From: an uncultured Gemmataceae bacterium
GTDB lineage: Bacteria; Planctomycetota; Planctomycetia; Gemmatales; Gemmataceae
DNA: 7,433 nucleotides
NCBI GenBank assembly: GCA_937922175.1
Contig: CAKZUU010000062.1
Coordinates: forward strand, 1-7,433
Direction of reading: 5' to 3'
The position numbers were made by a program, and so were the translations under genes. Within the stretch, counting starts at the first letter, position 1. Each line of letters opens with the position of its first letter. Shown in pieces: positions 1 through 5,730 of this stretch. The notes under the pieces are model-generated. The model saw only the letters and a program-made list of their open reading frames with translations, did no database searches and was not told where the DNA came from.

Positions 1-1280
1 TGACCGTCAAAAGGCTTCAAAACCACGGTCAGTTCAAGAGAGTTGGAATGTAATTTCCGATCAAGGTAGAGGACCATCTCAATCGGATCAGGACGACTCC
101 CCGCGAATACCGGCAAGGCACGAACTTTGGAACTGAACCAACCGAGAAGGCCACGCCCCGATGGTGTCGGAGGGGGCGATGATGAGGCTCCGAAGTAGGC
201 TCGAATTTTTCCAGGTTCGCTCTCGATGACCTCACCATCGAAATCCTGGATGAACCCGCGGAGTTTCGTGACCGCGATGGGCTCGGGCATATACGCATCA
301 AACGACTTGACCACCGCATTTTTGGGGTTGGCTATGAGCTCCGGAGGCAACAGCCGAGGTGACATGTGAATCGTTTGCAGCATGTCGTTCTCCTCCGGTG
401 AGAATTCCTTTTCCGGCGAGGGAAGACCCGCGGCCCGGGCAAACTCGATGGCAATCTCACCTGCGGATTGCGGTCGTTCCGCAGGGTATTTTTCCAAACA
501 TTGGCGGATCAGAGATTCGAGTCGGTGCGGAACGGCGATGTCCGGTGACGCATCGTTCAGGCGCGGTGGGTCCTGCTGCAAATGAGCCTCGAAGACTGCA
601 TCCACGTCCGTGTGGTTGAACGGTGGAACGCCCGTGAGGAGTTCAAAGAGAATCACTCCGACGGCGTAAAGGTCCGAACGGTGATCGATGGGATCGCCGC
701 GCAAGACCTCGGGAGCAACATAAGCCGGAGTTCCACAAGCCGTGACCTGATGCACACCGCGGAGTTTGTCAAGAGAAATGTGCGGTTTTGAGTTCAATTG
801 GGCCAGGCCAAAGTCCATGACCTTCAGCGATTCCTTCTCCGAATCGGGATTGGTGACCATTAAATTCGCCGGCTTCAGATCGCGATGGATGATCTGCCGG
901 GCGTGGCCGTAGTTTAGCGCTCGACACAATGGGACAAGGAGGCGAAACACCCTTTCGATGGGCAAGCGTTGGTGCCGCTCGAGCAACTTCTCCAACGTTA
1001 TCCCCGGGATGAACTCCATGACCAGACAGGGGCCGTTCGGGTCATTGAAATCCGACCCGTACAACTCAACAATGTTCGGGTGCTTCAAGGAGGCGAGAGA
1101 CTCTGTCTCGCGGTCGAAGAAAGGTCGGAAAGCGGGATCCTTGGCAATCTCCTTGCTAATCAATTTCACCACGGCGATCTCGGCCCGGGATACGTGTCGA
1201 GCGAGATACACCTCGCCCATGCCTCCCCGCCCGAGAAAGCTGACGGCACGGTACTGCTTCAGGAAGACGGATCCGAGCAT
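1..1280 (-). CDS. PknB-type serine/threonine protein kinase, C-terminal end missing at window edge
   Basis: Cytoplasmic Ser/Thr kinase that should transfer the ATP gamma-phosphate to protein substrates; 426 codons are visible and the frame is open at position 1. The N-terminal kinase domain (about residues 10-275) is complete: glycine loop GRGGMGEVYLA (17-27), ATP-binding lysine K39 in AVVK, probable helix-C glutamate E58, catalytic loop HRDLKPANLM (132-141, D134), DFG (156-158), GTPAYVAPE (183-191). It therefore looks active. A proline-containing linker follows, then a tail from about residue 310 (key pieces LRGF, DGEVIES, IRAYFG) that I cannot assign. No membrane segment is visible, unlike classical PknB, and no PASTA repeat. 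The ATG at 1278-1280 fits the kinase N-terminus, but its ribosome-binding site is weak. Transcribed divergently from the protease gene. Substrate unknown. The kinase call is certain; the tail is not. Confidence 0.95.
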   Translation of the reverse strand, partial: MLGSVFLKQYRAVSFLGRGGMGEVYLARHVSRAEIAVVKLISKEIAKDPAFRPFFDRETESLASLKHPNIVELYGSDFNDPNGPCLVMEFIPGITLEKLLERHQRLPIERVFRLLVPLCRALNYGHARQIIHRDLKPANLMVTNPDSEKESLKVMDFGLAQLNSKPHISLDKLRGVHQVTACGTPAYVAPEVLRGDPIDHRSDLYAVGVILFELLTGVPPFNHTDVDAVFEAHLQQDPPRLNDASPDIAVPHRLESLIRQCLEKYPAERPQSAGEIAIEFARAAGLPSPEKEFSPEENDMLQTIHMSPRLLPPELIANPKNAVVKSFDAYMPEPIAVTKLRGFIQDFDGEVIESEPGKIRAYFGASSSPPPTPSGRGLLGWFSSKVRALPVFAGSRPDPIEMVLYLDRKLHSNSLELTVVLKPFDG

Positions 1281-1372
1281 AACGACCCGGCCTGTAGAGT
1301 GTCGCGGAACGGCGGCCTCTCACGGTGAGGTTGTCGAATCGGCGCGATGACGAGGCAGCCCTCAGTTGCGCA

Positions 1373-1401
1373 ATTCTGCGATGATTCTGCCGGACTGTCA
1401 A
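1373..1401 (-). promoter_or_regulatory. Probable sigma70-type promoter of the kinase gene
   Basis: On the minus strand a perfect -35 box TTGACA (1396-1401) is followed by a 17-base spacer and a -10 box CAGAAT (1373-1378, 4 of 6 matches to TATAAT). Transcription would begin near 1366, giving a leader of roughly 85 bases before the kinase ATG at 1280. Spacing and -35 match are seen directly. Use by the housekeeping sigma factor is inferred, and no transcript data are available here. Confidence 0.65.
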
Positions 1402-1408
1402 ATTCTGC
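1373..1408 (-). repeat. Three direct copies of GCAGAAT in the divergent intergenic region
   Basis: The heptamer GCAGAAT occurs on the minus strand at 1402-1408, 1384-1390 and 1373-1379, so the copies start 18 and 11 bases apart. The copy at 1373-1379 contains the proposed kinase -10 box; the one at 1402-1408 lies immediately upstream of the -35 box. They may be regulator half-sites one or two helical turns apart, or chance echoes of a -10 sequence. Confidence 0.4.
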
Positions 1409-1434
1409 GGGCGGTAGCGGCCTATTTCGTCGTG

Positions 1435-1440
1435 TAGAAT
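1435..1440 (+). promoter_or_regulatory. Possible -10 element for the M50 protease gene
   Basis: TAGAAT (5 of 6 matches to TATAAT) lies 34 bases before the protease GTG start, which would give a short leader of about 28 bases. I see no acceptable -35 box 16-18 bases upstream, so this is only a candidate. Confidence 0.3.
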
Positions 1441-1463
1441 GGGACAGTGCTTCCTGCTGACTC

Positions 1464-1467
1464 GGAG
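1464..1467 (+). promoter_or_regulatory. Ribosome-binding site selecting the GTG start of the M50 protease
   Basis: GGAG sits 7 bases before GTG at 1475. It supports that non-ATG start, which also places the first residues just ahead of the conserved GIDVRIHW stretch of the family. Confidence 0.6.
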
Positions 1468-1474
1468 CTGATTC

Positions 1475-2377
1475 GTGAAACGACTGCGTTTACTCGGTCA
1501 ATGGGTCTTTCATTGTGTCAAAGTCGGGCGGGTTCTGGGCATCGATGTTCGGATCCACTGGAGTTTCTGGGCGTTACCGATCGGCTTGGCGCTGGTAAGT
1601 TTGCCGCATGGTTGGCCATTGGCCGTTCAAGCGGTCGTCTTGGTGCTCCTTTTTTATGCTCAGGGCGTCTTGATTCATGAATACGGGCATGCTCTGATGG
1701 CACGTTTCTACGGAGTGAAGACGCGAGACATCATTTTGACTCCGATCGGTGGCATCGCCCGCATGGAGTCGCTGCCCGAGAAACCCGCGCAGGAGATCGT
1801 GATCGCTCTCGCTGGTCCCGCGACCAATTTTCTGTTTGCCATACCGATGGCGTTGGTTCTGATCGCTCTGCGAGCCGTGCCTTTCGCCACGGTCCAGGGC
1901 AATCCTCCCTTGTTTCAACGTTGGACCGATTACGCTTGGGCGCTGACAATCGCGAACGTGGCGATGGCCTGCTTCAATCTTTTGCCGGCATTCCCGTCGG
2001 ATGGGGGTCGGGTCTTTCGGGCTTTTCTCTCGCTCTTTCTGGACCGTGTCGCGGCGACTCGTGTCGCGGTTTATGCCGGCCTATTCGTGGCGGTGTTGAT
2101 TGGCGCTTTCGGCTTGCTGAACCGCGTGGTCCAATTGCCTTTTATCGCCTTGTTGTTCGCGACGATCGGGCAGATGGAATTGTGGATGGTCCGGCGACAA
2201 GCGGCGATTCGCCGTCGACCACGGTTGCAATCCGCCTTGATTCACCCGCACGTGGCGGTCCGAATGGTACCGCCCGAGGAGGGTTTTTCGGGTTATTCCT
2301 GGGATGCGCGAGAGGCGGCCTGGGTGGAATGGCGTCAGGGGTTTCCCGTCCGAATTTGCCGCCTGTATCTGCCTTAG
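1475..2377 (+). CDS. M50 family (site-2 protease type) intramembrane zinc metalloprotease
   Basis: Multi-pass inner-membrane protease of 300 residues, expected to cut membrane-spanning substrates inside the bilayer. Visible motifs: HEYGH (68-72), the zinc-binding HExxH with catalytic E69; AGPATN (113-118), the usual glycine turn; and NLLPAFPSDGGR (168-179), where D176 should be the third zinc ligand. Family members commonly read FPMDGGR, so S175 replaces the usual methionine. About six hydrophobic segments are visible (near 30-44, 49-67, 107-133, 154-170, 190-212 and 217-232). The basic, soluble C-terminal tail of about 65 residues has no CBS or PDZ domain, which points to the SpoIVFB-like M50B branch. 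Starts with GTG after a GGAG site. Its stop lies 117 bases before the permease gene on the same strand, so co-transcription is possible. The substrate cannot be deduced; RseP-like anti-sigma cleavage is one possibility only. Confidence 0.94.
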   Translation: MKRLRLLGQWVFHCVKVGRVLGIDVRIHWSFWALPIGLALVSLPHGWPLAVQAVVLVLLFYAQGVLIHEYGHALMARFYGVKTRDIILTPIGGIARMESLPEKPAQEIVIALAGPATNFLFAIPMALVLIALRAVPFATVQGNPPLFQRWTDYAWALTIANVAMACFNLLPAFPSDGGRVFRAFLSLFLDRVAATRVAVYAGLFVAVLIGAFGLLNRVVQLPFIALLFATIGQMELWMVRRQAAIRRRPRLQSALIHPHVAVRMVPPEEGFSGYSWDAREAAWVEWRQGFPVRICRLYLP

Positions 2378-2407
2378 CGAATGTGCCAAGCATCAGCGGC
2401 AAAAACC

Positions 2408-2427
2408 CGGGGGAAGCAGTTTTCCCG
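2408..2427 (+). other. Hairpin between the protease and permease genes
   Basis: CGGGGGAA (2408-2415), loop GCAG, TTTTCCCG (2420-2427) forms an 8-pair stem in RNA, with two G-U pairs in the middle. No T-run follows, so it does not look like a full intrinsic terminator. It could cause partial termination, protect a 3' end or mark a processing site between the protease gene and the transport operon. Confidence 0.35.
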
Positions 2428-2481
2428 AATCGTCCAGGTCTTCCTTCGACTCCGATGGAATCAACACAGTCAGGCGGCCGC

Positions 2482-2488
2482 AAGGAGG
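2482..2488 (+). promoter_or_regulatory. Strong Shine-Dalgarno site fixing the permease start
   Basis: AAGGAGG lies 6 bases before ATG at 2495. This decides against the longer in-frame start at 2381, which has no ribosome-binding site and would add 38 basic, non-conserved residues. Confidence 0.85.
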
Positions 2489-2494
2489 CGGAAC

Positions 2495-3322
2495 ATGTTG
2501 GCCAAGGGGGCAACGGTGCGGGCGGTCGTTCGGTTGATCGAAGACTGGGTGGTCAACGCACTGGTCGGTCTGGGCGACTGGGTTTTGTTCTCCCTGAGCA
2601 CTCTCCGTTGGCTCGTAACCCGCCGACCCTATCCGCGAACGCTGACCCCCGTCCTCGTCACCGTCGGTCAGCAAAGCGCCGGTGTGGTCGTGGTGACGGG
2701 TTTTTTCATTGGCATGGTGTTGGCCGTTCACAGTTACGGGCAATTCAAAAAATTCGGATTCACGACCTGGTCCGGGTCTCTGATCAATGCCTCGGTGATT
2801 CGCGAACTGGGTCCGGTGCTCGCGGCGATCATGTTGGCCGGTCGGGTGGGCAGTTCGATGGCGGCCGAGACAGGAACGATGCGCGTCAGCGAGCAGATCG
2901 ACGCATTGGCCTGCCTGGGGGCCAACCCAATCCATTATCTGGTTGTCCCGCGATTGATTGCTTGCATGTGCATGATCCCGATGCTGACGTTGATGGCGGA
3001 TCTGGGCGGCGTCTTCGGAGCCGCCTTGATCTGCGTCGAGGTCTACGGCGTCGAAGCTCACGATTATTGGCGGCACAGTCGTGATTTCGTTCAGATGTTC
3101 GACCTGTTTACCGGTCTGGTTAAGGCCTTTGTCTTCGGCAGTCTGATCGCGTTGATTTCTTGTCATCGGGGGTTCCGCAGTCGGGCCGGGGCCGAAGGGG
3201 TCGGTCGGGCGGCAACGGAGTCGTTTGTCCTTTCTTTCGTCGCCATCCTCGTTGCTGACTTCTTCTTAGCCCTGGTCCTGAACAAACTAGGAGATGCCTG
3301 GGCCCAATGGGGGCGTTGGTGA
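2495..3322 (+). CDS. mlaE: MlaE/YrbE-type ABC transporter permease (MCE lipid transport system)
   Basis: Inner-membrane permease subunit, 275 residues, of an MCE-type lipid transporter. The family works as a dimer bound to the MlaF ATPase, with the MCE ring sitting on its periplasmic face. The diagnostic core is present: ELGPVLAAIMLAGRVGSS (104-121), followed by AAETGTMRVSEQIDAL (123-138). A second conserved block lies near the C-terminus (AGAEGVGRAATESFVLS, 231-247). The N-terminus has the amphipathic stretch expected before the first membrane helix, and hydrophobic segments fall near 62-80, 100-120, 145-180, 205-225 and 243-263. Length is close to the usual 260 or so. Start at ATG 2495 after a strong AAGGAGG. 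The stop overlaps the start region of the ATPase gene, so the two are translationally coupled. Retrograde phospholipid transport is the best-studied role (E. coli Mla); the substrate here is inferred. Confidence 0.96.
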   Translation: MLAKGATVRAVVRLIEDWVVNALVGLGDWVLFSLSTLRWLVTRRPYPRTLTPVLVTVGQQSAGVVVVTGFFIGMVLAVHSYGQFKKFGFTTWSGSLINASVIRELGPVLAAIMLAGRVGSSMAAETGTMRVSEQIDALACLGANPIHYLVVPRLIACMCMIPMLTLMADLGGVFGAALICVEVYGVEAHDYWRHSRDFVQMFDLFTGLVKAFVFGSLIALISCHRGFRSRAGAEGVGRAATESFVLSFVAILVADFFLALVLNKLGDAWAQWGRW

Positions 3323-4218
3323 CGATCATGCCTGGTTTCGCCGACGATTTGGTGATTTTTGATTCGGTCAACGTTCGATTCGGCCGACAAGAGGTGCTCC
3401 GAGACGTGTCGTTTCGCATCCCGCGGGGCGAGACGGTGGTCATCATCGGCGAGAGCGGTTGTGGCAAGACCGTGACTCTCAAATTAATCGTCGGACTACT
3501 TCGACCCACGCTCGGACGGGTTACCTTCGACGGGCGAGTCCTCACGGAATTGGGTGAGCAGGAGTTGGCACGAGAGCGTTTGCGGATTGGCTTTCTCTTC
3601 CAAGGGGCGGCGCTATTCGATTCCCTGACGGTATTCGATAATGTGGCGTTCGGCATGCGCGCCATCGGTGTGCCGGAAGACGACGTCGCAGGCCGAGTCC
3701 GTCAGCATCTCCGCGAAGTGGGGCTGCCAGAGACGGTCGAGGCCAAGATGCCCGCGGAACTCTCGGGAGGCATGCGGAAGCGGGTGGGACTGGCTCGAGC
3801 GTTGGCTTTGAACCCCGAGTTGATGCTGTACGATGAGCCGACCACGGGCTTGGATCCGGTGATGAGCGACGTCATCAACGAATTGATCATTCGGGCGCGC
3901 CGACGTTCGCCGATGACCAGTGTGGTCGTTACGCACGATATGCACACGGTCCGTCGGGTCGCCGATCGGGTCATCATGTTGTACCCCTTGGGACGGTTGC
4001 GTCCGACGGAGCCTCAAATCATCTTTGAAGGGACCCCGAAGCAATTGTCGCTGTGTTCAGATCCGCGGGTGAAATCGTTCGTCGAGGGAGATGCCAAGAG
4101 CCAGGCGGAATGGATGCCGGAACTCTCTCTATCGGGAGAACCAACCGGCGATTCCATGTCATCGTTGCGGGAGCTGTCGCAGTATCGACGTCCCCACGAG
4201 CGAGCCGCCGAAGACTGA
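3307..4218 (+). CDS. mlaF: MlaF-type ABC transporter ATP-binding protein
   Basis: Cytoplasmic ATPase that powers the permease and MCE complex; 303 residues from the first ATG. Motifs in order: Walker A GESGCGKT (48-55), Q-loop glutamine Q99 in FLFQG, signature LSGGMRKRVGLARAL (152-166), Walker B LMLYDEP (172-178) with catalytic E177, D-loop GLDP (181-184), H-loop H210 in VVVTHDM. DPRVKSFVEGD (252-262) matches the C-terminal extension typical of MlaF rather than of generic importers. Two oddities: about ten extra residues between MLYP and IIFEGTP (near 227-237), and a polar tail of about 40 residues after the MlaF extension. The start is ambiguous among ATG 3307 (AGGAG 13 bases upstream), GTG 3319 (GTGA overlap with the permease stop) and ATG 3328. 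All three imply coupling to mlaE. No MlaB (STAS) gene follows. Confidence 0.96.
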   Translation: MGALVTIMPGFADDLVIFDSVNVRFGRQEVLRDVSFRIPRGETVVIIGESGCGKTVTLKLIVGLLRPTLGRVTFDGRVLTELGEQELARERLRIGFLFQGAALFDSLTVFDNVAFGMRAIGVPEDDVAGRVRQHLREVGLPETVEAKMPAELSGGMRKRVGLARALALNPELMLYDEPTTGLDPVMSDVINELIIRARRRSPMTSVVVTHDMHTVRRVADRVIMLYPLGRLRPTEPQIIFEGTPKQLSLCSDPRVKSFVEGDAKSQAEWMPELSLSGEPTGDSMSSLRELSQYRRPHERAAED

Positions 4219-4232
4219 CGTTGGCTAGGGCA

Positions 4233-4238
4233 GGGAGG
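4233..4238 (+). promoter_or_regulatory. Ribosome-binding site of the MCE gene
   Basis: GGGAGG sits 7 bases before ATG at 4246, in the 27-base gap after the ATPase stop. It gives the MCE protein its own good initiation signal within the operon. Confidence 0.7.
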
Positions 4239-4245
4239 TTGGGTC

Positions 4246-5709
4246 ATGAACGAACGGGCACAACGAATCCGCGTGGGCTTGTTTGTCCTCGCCTCCATGG
4301 TGACGTTGGGGACGCTGATCATTCTTTTCGCGAAACGATCTGACTTCTTGACGAATCGCGACCGATTCGTGGCGACCTTCAGCAATGCGCCGAACATGCA
4401 GCCGGGCACCCCGGTTCGGCGGAGCGGGGTGAAGATTGGTGAAGTCAGTCGAGTCGAACTGACGCCTGAGGGAAATGTCATCGTGGAATTGGACATCGAC
4501 CGCCGCTATCCTCCTCGACGGAACGAGTTCCCGGCGATTTCGCAGTCATTGCTGACCGGCGATGCTTCGGTGGATCTCGTCACGGACCAGAAAGAACCGA
4601 ATCGCGAGCCAATCACACCCGAAGAAACGAATCCGCGTCGCGGAGGACAACCCTTGGTCGGGCGCGGACCGCTCGACACACGCCAAGCGGTGACCAATGT
4701 GCAAGACCTCGGCCGATCCGCTCAGGAGACGCTCGATCGGATTCGCGAGTCGATCGAAAAATTCACCGCTGTCGCGCCGCAGGTGGATCGGACGTTAAAG
4801 GAATACGAGGTGCTCTCGCAGACGGTTCGCGAAGCCATCCCGGAAATTCGACAGACCAACGACAGCATTCGTCGGCTGTCGGACCTGGCTCGAGCCAACA
4901 TCCCTTCGTTGATGGAGACCAACGAACGGGTGAAAACGGCCCTCGACAATTGGACCAAGGCGGGCGAACGGTTGAACGTGATTCTGATGACCAACGAGAA
5001 AGAGTTTACGAAGATTGTCGAAAGTCTCAATGCCGCGTTGACGTCGATTCGGCAAATCCTGAGTGATGACAACCAGCGATTGCTGCAAGAGATATTACGG
5101 GGAACGGCGGACCTCGTCGGGCCGGAAAATCGTCAATCGGTGACGACGTTACTACGGCAAACCAATACCCTTTTGAGTGACGAGAACCTCCGGCTGTTTA
5201 GCGACACCCTGAAAAATACTCGATCGGCCAGCGAGAACCTGGACATCTTCTTGAAAGATGCCCCCGAGACGGCTCGGCGATTGAACGAGACCTTGCAAAA
5301 AGCCGATGCCGCCTTGGAAAACCTCCGTCGGATCACCGAACCTTTCGCGGACAAGTCCGGCGAACTGCAACAGAATATCAACTACACCACAGCGCAATTC
5401 GGCTTGTTGATTCGCGATGTCCGCGACCTTCTCCGCGGCTACGCCTCGAGTGACGGCACGGTGCAAAAACTGCTTACCGATCCCACGCTCTATCACCAGA
5501 CAACGAATGCTGTCAGCTCGTTTCAGCGATTACTACCAAAACTCGAACTCATTCTCGAGGATTTAAAGGATTTTTCCGACAAAATCGCGCGGCATCCGAA
5601 TCAACTCATTTTCGATCGGAACAACCCGGGTCTGAAAGGTTCACCCTTCGCGCCGACACGGATGCCTTCGTCGGTGAGTACTCCACCCATCAACATCGGC
5701 CCGCGTTAG
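4246..5709 (+). CDS. MCE-domain (MlaD-type) lipid transport protein with long helical tail
   Basis: Substrate-binding and tunnel subunit of the transporter, 487 residues, anchored in the inner membrane and extending into the periplasm. One N-terminal membrane helix (about 10-29) is followed by one MCE domain (about 38-115; PGTPVRRSGVKIGEV at 53-67, then SLLTGDASVDLV). A proline- and arginine-rich linker (117-147) leads to a long, mostly helical region (about 150-450) with repeats spaced about 19 residues apart, and a short Pro/Ser-rich end. E. coli MlaD is about 180 residues, so the tail is the main difference. Length and layout are closer to mycobacterial Mce proteins or to one PqiB arm. By analogy, six copies may form a ring with a coiled-coil tube crossing the periplasm. 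No lipobox is visible. Last gene of the operon. No symbol is given because the match to MlaD covers only the MCE domain. Confidence 0.94.
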   Translation: MNERAQRIRVGLFVLASMVTLGTLIILFAKRSDFLTNRDRFVATFSNAPNMQPGTPVRRSGVKIGEVSRVELTPEGNVIVELDIDRRYPPRRNEFPAISQSLLTGDASVDLVTDQKEPNREPITPEETNPRRGGQPLVGRGPLDTRQAVTNVQDLGRSAQETLDRIRESIEKFTAVAPQVDRTLKEYEVLSQTVREAIPEIRQTNDSIRRLSDLARANIPSLMETNERVKTALDNWTKAGERLNVILMTNEKEFTKIVESLNAALTSIRQILSDDNQRLLQEILRGTADLVGPENRQSVTTLLRQTNTLLSDENLRLFSDTLKNTRSASENLDIFLKDAPETARRLNETLQKADAALENLRRITEPFADKSGELQQNINYTTAQFGLLIRDVRDLLRGYASSDGTVQKLLTDPTLYHQTTNAVSSFQRLLPKLELILEDLKDFSDKIARHPNQLIFDRNNPGLKGSPFAPTRMPSSVSTPPINIGPR

Positions 5710-5730
5710 GCGGATTTCTCAGGGTTTTTT
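5701..5730 (+). terminator. Weak terminator-like structure at the end of the transport operon
   Basis: CCGC (5701-5704) and GCGG (5710-5713) form a four-pair GC stem around a 5-base loop that contains the MCE stop codon. A run of six T follows at 5725-5730, but 11 bases after the stem. The stem is short and the gap long for a classical intrinsic terminator, so this is a weak candidate. Confidence 0.2.

Noticed and set aside
29..319. A 96-codon minus-strand open frame near the left edge
   Set aside because: It is a shifted reading of the kinase tail. The kinase frame continues through it without a stop.
1319..1329. Perfect palindrome CTCAC-G-GTGAG in the kinase leader
   Set aside because: Only 11 bases with a one-base centre. 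It could be an operator, but a palindrome this short is easily found by chance and has no supporting context.
2381..2494. Longer N-terminus of the permease from ATG 2381
   Set aside because: No ribosome-binding site, no similarity to the family N-terminus, and a near-perfect AAGGAGG stands before ATG 2495.
1921..3084. A 387-codon open frame on the plus strand
   Set aside because: It crosses the protease and permease genes in another frame, is unusually rich in Gly and Arg, and shows no family motif, while both genes it covers have clear motifs. It is a by-product of GC-rich coding sequence.
2393..3166. A 257-codon open frame on the minus strand
   Set aside because: It lies antisense to the permease gene, has a low-complexity His/Gln/Asp-rich composition and no recognisable domain.
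3120..3665. A 181-codon open frame on the minus strand
   Set aside because: Antisense to the permease/ATPase junction; Ser/Arg/Pro-rich composition typical of a shadow frame.
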